DNA of 64,000 nt, taken from Epinephelus fuscoguttatus (Eukaryota; Chordata; Actinopteri; Perciformes; Serranidae). The stretch is from contig NC_064758.1 in assembly GCF_011397635.1 (NCBI RefSeq), forward strand, positions 16,359,013 through 16,423,012. The letters run 5' to 3'. Shown here piece by piece: positions 35,901 to 46,676 of this stretch. The first letter of the stretch is position 1. The number at the start of each line of letters is the position of its first letter. The notes under the pieces were generated by a model, which ran no database searches, was not told the origin of the DNA, and was given only the letters and a program-made list of their open reading frames with translations. A program made the position numbers and the translations under genes.

Positions 35901-37399
35901 AAAAAAGTCTGAACCAAGCGTTGCATTTTTGTTACATTATATGATACATCTGATGCAATTAGTTTTGGTTTCAAGTTGCAATTATGCAAGTGTCCTAAAG
36001 AACTTTCCATGGCATACCTATGTCCTGTCGTTATCATCTTATGAGCTGCGTCTCCCTGTACTTAATTCTGATTGGTTTGTAGATGGGCTCACCTGTCCAG
36101 ATGTTTCCCCTCTCTATCATTCTGTTGGAAATCAGTTGGAAAGTGCTGCAATTTTTGTGACTTTTTCCAACTGACACATAATAAAGTCGTCTCCTCTCCC
36201 CATAGTTAATGATGTCTTTATGTCTCTAGCTGTCTTTGTCCTGTGAATTGTCCCGTGATTTTTTATCCTTTTATTGGTTTCAAAGCATCCTGCCAAAGGA
36301 CTGCAGTTGAAAATTAGTGAGCTGGGCAACTGTGGCACATTTACAGAAATGTTGATCAATGTGAGTTTTCCTGAAAAATAAATAAATCTAAATCGAAATC
36401 TAAATGTGCTGCTGTGACTCATTTTGTTTTGATGGGTTTTTCATGGACAAACTGAAACCTACACCCTACATTTGCCACCACTTGACAACTCCTCTGCTAA
36501 CTCCTCTGCTCCCATCGCTAACACCAGTCTGTATTGAGCGCAGCCACCATCACTCTCTCTGTAGCTAAACCACACTCACACACTAAGCACTGAGGTGCTA
36601 CGCTACTCTAATCGCTTGATGATAACCTGCAAATACTTCCCTTAATTGATCTGAAAGTCTGAGCCAGCCAAAAAATGTTTTCACACCAGAACCATGGTTC
36701 AGTTTGATCCAGACCAAGACCATGTCTCTTTGTCAGAACAATGTTCGACTGTTAAGAGGTTTCACACCTGTAATTTTGGTTCGGATCAAACAGAATAGTC
36801 TGAAAGTCCACACCAAGTGACATAGGTGTGAAACAGCCCTTAGATTCATTACTGACAAGTTCACCACGTCATCTTAAAAAGTGATTCAAAGTCAGTCAGA
36901 TAAAGATTATGGAATTATGGTGCTTGATTAAATACATGACTAACTCCTTGAATTCATCAATAGTCAACTGTTTAAAAAACTGATTTCACCCACGTTGTCA
37001 TGAACATCAGATGATGGATGTATTTTATTCTGTGCCAAGGAAGATCTACTGTGACCTGCCTTGAATCATTGAAACATTCTGTTTGGTGTTTCATTGGCCG
37101 ATGTCCCACCTGTCTGGTATTGCAAGCATTTTAAAACAAACGCCACAACTTTCCGAATGCGACCTCAGCCATGTGTGCTGTGTCACCTCCCAGTCTTTAT
37201 TATCATATCCATCTCTCTCTTTCACTCTATTTAACTCTAGTTTATTGAACTTTATTAAAGCAGGCAGTTCAGAACAAACCCATCTGACTTTAATGGCCTC
37301 GAGAGAAGCAAATGATCCTTAACAGTGATTTTACTTTTTAATTTTATTATAATCTTGACTGAGGACTTGGGGGAAGCAGTTGGGGGTGTTATGACTTCA
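35901..37399. other. Gene-free stretch
   Basis: No exon. 36650-36842 ends 'ggtgtgaaacagccct', the complement of a recalled hAT-like terminus (AGGGCTGTTTCACACC), so it is probably a decayed element. Confidence 0.4.
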
Positions 37400-38330
37400 A
37401 CGCTCCTCCAACACTTCATTTTCTGTCTGTCTTTAGCATCTCCTCCGCCTCCTACTACTTCTTCCTCCCACACATAATCGCTCCTCCTTTTTTCTCACCC
37501 CTCCATCCTCCCCTCCCTCTCGCCAGCTCCTTGGCCTTCTCTCTCGTTCTCTCTTTTTCTGCGTGCTCCATCCTTTCCCCCTCTTGTGTCCTCTGTCACC
37601 TCCTTCGCCTCCTCTCACCTCTCCCCTAGCGTTTCCTTCCTCTCCTTCCACTGTCCTCTATACCCTTCCCTTCCTCCCCTCTTCTTCTCTCCCTCTCTTC
37701 TCTCCCTCTCTTGCTTCTCAACCATTTTACCATCAATCCTGTCTTCCACTCTTCCCCCCCGAGGCTCCCACCTTCACCTCCTCCTCCTGCCTCCCTCCCT
37801 CCCTCCTCCACCTCCTCCTCCTCCTCCTCTGCCCGGCATGACGTGGGACCAGATCAAGGAACTGTGTTGCCGGGAGTAACGGGGATTGAGAGCGACGCGT
37901 TGGAATGCAACTCCAGCCGAGCCCCTGAGAACAGGAGGAGGAGGAGGAGGAGGAAGAAGAGGAGGAGGAGGTGGAGGAAGAAGGGGAGATCGAGAGCAAG
38001 TATTTCCACTTAATCCCTGTGAAGTGTTTCGCCCAAATTCTCTCTCTCATTCTCTCTTTTTCTTGTCCTGTTCACCTCATTTTGTTTTCCTCCTCATCTC
38101 CTGTCTCTCTGTGCGTCTCTGTCTTGTCTGTAGGCATTCTGGCCGGCATCCCCTTTGTTTGCCCTCCTCTCTCTCTGAAAAAGAGGATGCCAGTGACTGT
38201 TATTCTCCATCTTTTTACAGCTCTGTCTCCCCCTTTCTCCTCCCTGACTTGTCCACCTGTCTCTCCCCTCATCTTTTACCTTTTACGACACGCTTTGGCT
38301 TGTCTTTTCTCTACTACCTCCACTTTCTTG
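37400..38330. other. Pyrimidine-rich tract with opposing triplet repeats
   Basis: Plus strand is almost pure C/T from 37430 to 37835. (CTC)n at 37784-37832 and (GAG)n at 37933-37977 flank a ~100-bp CpG-rich core, so the flanks can pair with each other. The core holds an ATG at 37839 opening a 13-codon frame (MTWDQIKELCCRE then TAA). All longer frames are low-complexity. May be a promoter or 5' leader; no direct proof. Confidence 0.45.
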
Positions 38331-38484
38331 TCTGACTTTGGGGCTGATGTTTATCGGCCAGTCGGTCAGGCTGCACACCCAGCCGTCTGTTTGTCTGGCT
38401 GCTCGCAGTGTAAATGCCAGTGAAAGAGACAGGGGGAGAGAGAGCGAGGGCAAACACATGGAGATGCAGATGGACATGCACACT

Positions 38485-38510
38485 CACACACACACACACA
38501 CACACACACA
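38485..38510. repeat. (CA)n microsatellite
   Basis: About 13 units. Confidence 0.95.
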
Positions 38511-38639
38511 GTCACACATTCCCTCGCTCCACCGTGCCACCGTACACTCTCTCTCTCTCTCTCTCTACTTTATCAGCAGAATGAAAGTGCTTTCTGGCGG
38601 TATTTGAATGAGACAGAAAAGAGCCTTATTCAGCCCCTC

Positions 38640-39560
38640 TGCCCGGCTTTTATTAACACTGCGCGTCACTGAGGCGACATAAGCCTCCCCTCCCTCACAC
38701 CCTCTGTCTGTCTACACACACACACATACACACCCACACACACATACACAGAGAAGCAGAGGGGGGTCTCCTGTTCAGGTATGATGATGCCCCCTCCTTG
38801 CCTTTTTCCCCCCCTCTCCCTTTTCTCTCATCCCTCTTTTTCGTTGGCTCCTCCTCACTCAGGGGCTTTTGTTACCTCACCCCCCTCCTCCTCCTCCACC
38901 TCCTCCCCTCCTTTTCCACCACACCTCCCTCCCTCCCTCCTCTCACTCTCTCTCCCTCGCTCTGTCTGTTTGCCTCTGCCGCTGAATGGAAATACGCACA
39001 GATGCGTAAAGGGGCGATCAAACTCCACATATCCACCGGTGGCAGCGGCAGCATCACCACCGACCCCCTTCTCTCTTTGGACAAGAGGACTGAGCAGGGG
39101 GACAAACTACTATTCTGGACAATTGTTCAGGCCTCGTGCAGAAGCGATCAGCACTGAAGCCTGGAGCCCACCTGTTTGAAGCCGGACCCTGTTTGCTCGG
39201 ATCACCCGGCGGAGCAGGGAGCAGAGAGGGGTGCAGAGGCGTAGGAGGAAGGACCCGTGGTGTCCCGCCTCGGATGCATGGATGCTCGCTTCTTCTTCTT
39301 CTTCTTCTTCTTCATATTTTTTTTTTTTTTTTATAGCTGCTGTTGCTTGTCTGTGGCGATCCAGAAATAGCAGCAGCCCGTCTAGAGGTTGTGTGAGGAA
39401 GCGTGAGGTTTATTTGCGGTAGTTGTTGTGTTTTCAGCCACGAAATTTGCCCGTTTTGTGTGATTTTTTTTCTCTTGTCTCTCTCTCGTCGCCTCTATTT
39501 TGAGTTTCCAGCTTTGATGCCACTTAGTCTGCCGGAGTCGTACTAATTAGCGTCTTGATT
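38640..39560 (+). other. CpG-containing block, possible non-coding first exon or promoter
   Basis: Compared with its surroundings the 38980-39290 segment is richer in CpG and unique-looking sequence (for example ACGCACAGATGCGTAAAGGG), followed by (TTC)n at 39289-39313 and a T17 run. No conserved protein and no clear coding start. This is typical of 5' leaders of large vertebrate genes, but orientation and partner gene cannot be told from this window. Confidence 0.3.
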
Positions 39561-41355
39561 GACAGCTCGGTAATTGGATTTATTTCATATCCGCTCCTTG
39601 AAGTTGTGAAGCCTCTTAAGGCGCGACAGGAATGGTTTCTCAGGCTTTATTTCTGTAGAAAACAACAATAATATACCTACTCTAGACTTGTAGGGATTTT
39701 GTTGAGGGGTTTATTCTTGTTTTAATGCAGTCACTTGCCAAGTACTCAATCCTTTTCTAAGTCAGTCCTGGAGCTTATGAGGCCCAGGATGAATACAGGA
39801 CACAACAGGATATATTTCAGGCACAGGAGAGGGATTATTTTAACCTACATATTTCACAAATATGTAGCACAAAACATAACCTAAACTGCTGTCCCTCTTA
39901 CTGAGTTTCTAATCAGTCTTAAAATCTGCTTATGTTTCATGATTTCAAGATTATTCCAGGAAGCAGAATGAGGAGGTTGTCCACTGCAAACATGTGACTC
40001 TTGATTAAAGGAAAACAAGTTGGTTATTCTGTGAAATATGAGAAATCATCGCTTTAACTCACAAGGGTTTTTCTTAATTAAAATTGGTTTTGTAATTAGT
40101 TTGATTTAACAAAGAAAAGAGTTAATCTGGTTGAGTTAACAGCATGTGGTTCCTATCCAAGAGGACAACAGGTGCCACAGAGCTCATTGGTGGAAGAGTT
40201 GACCCCTCCTCCTACAGAGTGGATGATTTAAAGGGAGTTTTTATCATTAAATCCTAACAGTTGGATCTACACTGATACAAATGCCTTATTTGATTTTAAA
40301 TCTTTGTGGCGCAGATGTGATCTTTTCGCAGGAAAAGAAAAGTCACGGCTGTGTCAAGACATTAAAAGACTTTGATTCTAATTCACAAGAAGAAAATCAT
40401 ATTTGAATCAATTTTATTAACAAAACATGACATAAAGTTTAGAATATGTGCCAAGTGCATCATGTTTCAAAATGAACAAAATCAATTTGTAGATTTTTAC
40501 TGTATTTCCAATACTTACGGATATATGGTGCCAAGGAGGAAACTGTGTCTCAAAATGTATTTCAGATGAACATATATGAATGGATTTTTGGACACTCTTT
40601 GTAAAAATGTTTGAATATGGCTGTTTTCCCCTATTAGTGTGTAGGTACCTGGATTGGTGTTTCTTGCATTCTTTTCAAGGTTTAACATCCATGAGGGGAA
40701 AAGGTATGTGGATTATAGATTGCAACACGTGTTCTACTGCGCTATCAAAGTGTGTTATTTGTGCCCTTGGGAAAGCTGAGGGATGGGGAAGTGATGTACC
40801 TGTGTTTGGGACAATAAGATAGAGTATAATGAATATAATGACTGCATATATAGGAATGAAAAAGGACACATCTGTGCTATCCTAAAAGGTATTGTCTGTG
40901 GCTACATCATCTAAAACATGTCTGTGTGTGAAGGTTAACAAATCACGAGTCTTCAAGTTCTTAGGACAAATTCTTGTACATCAAATACCAGGGTAGTCCT
41001 GTCTGATCCTCACGAGCCAAGAGCTGCACACTCCAGCTGCCTTGGAGACAACGCTGAGGGGATAAAAAATGGATGTCACACCTGTTGCCACACCTCAACA
41101 CCGGGCGGTAACCTTGATGAGGCTTCACACGTTCTCCCGCTGACTCACACACAGTCTGTCTCATGATCAGTCTTTTGATCACTCTGTGGTCCAGTATGAT
41201 ACGGTGTTCCCAGTATACCCAGTATACAGGAACCAGTGTCGTCTTCTTTCAGCTCTCTGTCCTTTCTCTCTGTGTCAATTTGTCTGCTGTTATCCAGGTT
41301 TGCAGGGGTTTTACTTGAATGTTTTCCATCTGTCATCTAACTCTGTGCGTGCGTG

Positions 41356-41357
<2 letters not shown>

Positions 41358-41400
<43 letters not shown>
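41358..41400 (+). repeat. (GT)n microsatellite
   Basis: About 21 units, 145 bp upstream of a complementary (CA)n run. Confidence 0.95.
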
Positions 41401-41402
<2 letters not shown>

Positions 41403-41541
41403 TTGCTCTCAAAATCCAGTCTTCCCAATGCCCAGTGCGCTGTATGGCTTTTTATTCCTATCTGACTGTACTGATGGTTCATATAGGGATGGAAGCCATG
41501 CACCGCGCTGGGAGTACAACACAATGGACTCAAGCCCTGTT

Positions 41542-41545
<4 letters not shown>

Positions 41546-41602
<57 letters not shown>
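41546..41602 (+). repeat. (CA)n microsatellite
   Basis: About 28 units; complementary to the (GT)n at 41358-41400. Confidence 0.95.
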
Positions 41603-41604
<2 letters not shown>

Positions 41605-42914
41605 ACATAAGCACACTCTCAAGAGCCTACATGCTCACAGAAGGCAATAAATGCATGCACACATCCAGGAGACCGTGAAGTGAAAGCCTGTCACACGGAA
41701 ATATGGAGGCGCATGCACAGCACACATAAACATGCATTCATTTATGCGTATGCATGCAGTAGGTATGCATATGTATGTTGCATGCTTTACAAACACTCGG
41801 GATAGAAATGGTCCCATAGGGCCCTCTACTGCAGCGAGTCAGTCTGAAGCTGTCTGTATCAGCTGACAGACGGCTTTCTGAAGTGAAACACACACATCTG
41901 CTGCAGAGTCCCAACATGATCGATACGGATCACAACAGAGCAGAATGAAAATTAAATTGAACTGAAATGAACCGAACTGATTCCGAATGAAGAGGCAGAA
42001 CTCGTAGCAGACTCATCACAGAATAACAAGATAAAGAATTCATTCAGTCATGGACTTTTAGCCACTTAATTCTTATTCATGGTCCCAGTGGGATCAGGAG
42101 AGTATCCCAGCATGCACTGGGTGGAAGGCAGTGAAACTCTCAGGATATGGCTGGCACACAGAGACAACTGTAGCCACATTCTCCTGTCTGGAGCCAGTGA
42201 ATGAGTGAGTCAGGGGCAGTCCTGATAGTTGTGAGGAAACAAACGCAAATGAGATGTGACTCTTTTTGTTATTAAGGTGAGCCTGACACATTGTGATGCT
42301 CTGGTTCCATACAAAAATAAAACAATATGATAATACAATATAATACCGACATAAGAGAGCAGAATCACATCAGTGAACAGGCTTGTCGCCATAGCAATAA
42401 AATGTATTTATATGCTTGTCACAGTGTCAGAGGAGACATTTTTCAGGAAAACATGAAAACAAAACAGGATGTTGTTTACCCATATGTGAAACATTGCAAT
42501 TATACCACACATTTATGTATAATTAAAATAGGACAGAAATACATGGAAAGATAAACCCGTCACATCTGCTTCTGCTTCAAATGACCTGAAATTGTACAGG
42601 TGTAAACTTAAAGTGACTCCTCTGCCTGTGGCTACTTATTTTTAGAAGTGACTACTAAGCCTGGTGATTTTGCTTAATAGTTATCTAGAGTGGGTCATGG
42701 TGTCGTGTGTCTGTGTACAATGCAGAAGCCATTCACCAACATACTAAATAATGTGCACAAGAATCCACAGGGAATCTTCTTTTGTTAGTCGTCTGTGAAT
42801 TGCTTTATTCCAGCACAGTCTTCTTAGAACACTGACAACAAACAAACAAAGACAGCATTCATATTACAAGGGAAAATGACACAAATCAAAGATTTAGAAA
42901 TTAGAAGATCATGT

Positions 42915-43443
42915 CAGTGCTGAAAAGTGGTAGAAGAAGAAGTACTAAGATCCTAAGTAGCAACACTACCCAGAAAAAATACTGTGTTACAAGTGAAAGA
43001 CCTACATTCAGAATTTCTCTTAAATGAAGTACAAAATATTTGCATTAAAATGAAGTTAAAGTAGGCCAACAAAAAGTAAAAGTACTCATTATACAGAATG
43101 GCTCATTTCAGAATAATGTATATATTATTGAATTATAGTTATTGATATATTTATGTGTTCATCACTTTACTGTTGTAGCAAATGTGGAGCTATTTTAAAT
43201 ACTTGTGGGTAGTTTAAACTCTAATAGTATATCATAATTTATTAGTTGATTTATATTTTCCTTTAATACTAAAGCTTTAAAATAAATGTAGTGGAGTAAA
43301 TATATAATATGTGCCTCTGAAAATTAGAGGAATAAGAGTATAAAGTAGCATAAAATGGAAATACTCAAGCAGTTTGCTCACAAGTACCTCAAAATTATAC
43401 AGTACTAGTAAATGTACATAGTTACAGTCCACCATTGGCACTG
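42915..43443. mobile_element. hAT-like MITE
   Basis: Ends CAGTGCTGAAAAGTGGTAGAAG and (complement) CAGTGCCAATGGTGGACTG, with internal 'caagtacctcaaaatt' and 'aaaagtactcatta' blocks characteristic (recalled) of an abundant fish hAT MITE. No transposase. Confidence 0.7.
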
Positions 43444-44136
43444 AAGTCCTCATAGATTATATTCTGACACCTTAGTTAGAATAAACCCGTCATGGTGCTG
43501 TGACTCTGACCTCGAGCTTGGTACATGACTTTACTGGTAGTTTTGCATTGTTTTGTGCAAAGTTTATATTACATCGTACATAACACATCTTTTGAAAGTC
43601 TGGTTTGTCTCTCTCAGGCCAGCTGTCTCTAATATTGTGGCTCTACAGGCTGGATTTATTCTACATGAACTCATTATGTTTGCCTCTGGCTAAGTGCCTC
43701 AAATCTAAAAATAAACAGACCCTATTGTTGCCACCTGGCACGATGAGTGTCTCTTTGATGAAACCCCATGAATGTAGTTATTAATATGTCACTGCAAAAA
43801 AACTGTCAGAGCTCAAGATGACACTTAATTATCAGGAGAATGAGGAGCTGGAACAATGACAATGGCCTCTCATGAACATCTCACCTGTGACTTGTTGTAG
43901 TTAAACCTCTTATAGCCTGCAGCACAACATCGCCCCTCAGTGTCCATAATGTGGTATTACATCGCTTAAAGAATACACAATTTATATATAAAGCTGCCCT
44001 TCAGTTACGATAGCAGCAGAGGTGTGAATAAATGTTGGTTTCAGCCTGAAGATGTGAGGAAAACTAACGAGAAGAAGGTGAGTTGGGCCGCTTGGTTTCA
44101 GGTACAAAATTAGCGGCGAAGAAGAAGAAGCGGATG

Positions 44137-44144
44137 TGACGTCA
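44137..44144. promoter_or_regulatory. Palindromic CRE upstream of xpc
   Basis: TGACGTCA, the full CREB/ATF consensus, lies 214 bp before the xpc start codon. An ETS-like ACCGGAGT is at 44165-44172. No TATA box at a sensible distance was seen. Placement suggests the xpc core promoter; the start of transcription is unknown. Confidence 0.6.
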
Positions 44145-44246
44145 GCGTCCTGCCTCCAAATGCAACCGGAGTTCAGCTTCTTGTGTTATGAAAGCTGCAG
44201 AGTGAAATGTTGGATAACTACTGTTTCCCTGCCCTGAACCAACACC

Positions 44247-44279
44247 ATGTGGAGATCTGAGGGACTTCTGCCCGTCTAG
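44247..44279 (+). CDS. Upstream ORF in the presumed xpc leader (10 aa)
   Basis: ATG in a good context (accaacaccATGt) opens a 10-codon frame, MWRSEGLLPV, ending in TAG 78 bp before the xpc ATG. Two other upstream ATGs (44189 and about 44204) open 5- and 17-codon frames. If the leader covers this stretch these would lower translation of xpc; leader extent is not established. Confidence 0.35.
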   Translation: MWRSEGLLPV

Positions 44280-44357
44280 TTTTTCCCGAAAACATCTAAA
44301 ATTTAAGGAGAGAGTGATTTTTACTCAGAAAAGTGTGAGAAAAGACAGAAAGAGAGG

Positions 44358-44469
44358 ATGGCAAAGCGGAGAGAGAGTGCAGAGACAGAGGCCGATACAA
44401 AGAAACTGAAGCAGGTGCTGAAGGCAAAGAGCAACGGAGCAAAAGCGAGAGCGAAGAAGAAAGATGCAG
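44358..44469 (+). CDS. xpc: xpc exon 1 (residues 1-38)
   Basis: ATG in context gaggATGg, 112 nt, ends ...AAGATGCAG|gtatg. Encodes a short basic tail ([16 protein letters not shown]). It was placed by its in-frame join to exon 2 (phase 1) and lack of a better upstream start. Confidence 0.88.
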
Positions 44470-46636
44470 GTATGAAAAGTTAGGACTGATGCATCACTAC
44501 CATCTGATGTATACAGATATATTTACATCCTGCCTGTTTGCTGCTAGGATGTGTGACGTTTGCATCCAAAAAATGAATGGGAAAACCACATCTAGGTTGC
44601 TGACCAGTGTTTATCTAGTGTGATTTGCTCATTCTAACAGTCTAACAAACAGTCTAACAACATCTGTAACAACAAATAAAGTTCATATTTGAGGAGTATA
44701 CTCACGTATCCTGCTGATAGCATCCTGTTTTATATGGTTGTAATGTTATGAATTATATCTGATTGTTATTGCATACTAGAATTAAAATGCATGCATACAT
44801 GAAATTATTGTTAATGATGTAAGTTCAGTGATACAGATCAATGAGTGTAACAACAGCAGTACTAAACTGAGATACTTTTCTAATATCATATAGTGTGACG
44901 TGGGAAATACATGCAGTAAAATGTGAGGAAAAAACATAAAACAGTTGGGATAAAAATAATCTTTAAACAGAGTTATGAAATGCTTAACTTGTCAACAATC
45001 AAAACAGACAAGACATGAAAACAACAACTTTTAAAGGAACTGATAAACACGTTGGAATATAAAAACTGAGGAAGTAAAGGACAGTTTAAATGAGCTCAAA
45101 CCTCAAGTAAAATCAGGAAAGGCTCTTTAAAAACAAGTATGTTTCAAGAAGGGACTTTAAACAGATCATTGACTCCGTCGACCTGATTTCCTCGGGCAGA
45201 TTGTTCCAGAGCCTCGAGGCCCTGACAGCAAACACTCCTCTGTCCCTTTTAGTTTTCTGCCAGGCCTCAGGAACAGACAAATGACCTGACCTAGGACCAT
45301 AAAGTACGCCTTTGCATGCACGACACTAAGAGGTCGGAGATAGCTGGGAGAGAGACCATGAAGATCCTTAAAAATAAAGTCTTAAAATCTATTCTAAAAC
45401 ATACTGGGAGCCAGTGTAGAGAGCCTAAAAATGGAGTGATATGATCACGTATCTTGGTTTTGGTTAAAAGCCTGGCAGCAGCATTCTGTTCAGTCTGGAG
45501 TCGATCAATAGATTTTTGATTCAGGCAAGAAAAGACTCTGCTGCAGTGATCCAGGCGTGAAGAGATGAAGGCGTGTAACATTGTCTCTGTGTCTTTAAAA
45601 GTTAAAATGGATCATATTTTTTAAATACTCTGAAGATGATGAAAACATGATTGCACAATAAACAAAATCATACATTGGACAGAACCCTTCACGCATGTGG
45701 AAAAACCCCTCTAATATCTAATTTTGCTGGTTTTAAAGGGGAACACCACTTGGATAAAAAAATTCCAATATATTATTTCGGTGGCCTAGGAAAGTTCAGT
45801 CAATATTTGTGGGCATGAGCTACTCTCTCTCAAAGCCAGAAACCAGAGAAGTCTCAAACCTGTGATGTCATAGGGTATAAAGTCTGGAGCTTCTCCATAG
45901 ACGATGAGTGGGAGTCTGATTTCGTGGACCAATAGAATGCTTGTTTTTAAATGAGCTTTATTCTATTGTAGTGTTCTTAGTTCTCAAACAGGAAATGTAC
46001 CCATATATTCAGAACGTTCAACTGGGTGCTCTCAGTGTCATCTAAAATATCTTCCACCATTCCTACCTATTTTTTTAAACTGTCATAGACCGTAGGAAAA
46101 ACAGCTATGAATAAAAAAAAACATGGGAGTAGTTCCCCTTTAATTACTTTTTTTGGAAACAGTTATTCAGTGGGATTTGGGACAAGAAAATTTTGTGAAA
46201 TGACAACATACATAACACATATTTCATCGCAGTATGATTTCACTGAAAGTTGACAGCCGATACTGAATTACTGCCCAGCCTTTGAGGGCAGTTCAGTTTA
46301 TTTGGAGGGAATTCATCCTATTTAGGCCTCAATATGTCGTGTCTGTCCTTGTAAGTGCTCTCATAATGACAGGGTCTTCAGTGGTTAAAAATACATACAT
46401 TTTGAATATTGTTTGATTTGTGTTCACACACGTGGCTGTTTTATTATTGACGCCACCAAAAGAAACCCAAAAAGACACTGAATGAGCGCCCAGAGTGCAG
46501 GTGCATGCACGGGTGATATGGATGGTTACTCGAGTGGATCTGCTGGCCCAGATACACATCTGTGCTCCACTTCATCAAAACATGCAACATGTTTTTGTAA
46601 GTGTGGAACCAGGCGACCATTTCTTTCCTCAATGTT

Positions 46637-46676
<40 letters not shown>

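Larger units (their letters stand above)
39561..42914. other. Gene-free stretch
   Basis: No supported exon. Two long microsatellites (41358-41400 and 41546-41602) dominate its features. Confidence 0.5.

Noticed and set aside
37563..38423. Multiple long frames on both strands
   Set aside because: Pure Ser/Pro/Leu or Gly/Arg/Glu low complexity from a polypyrimidine tract.
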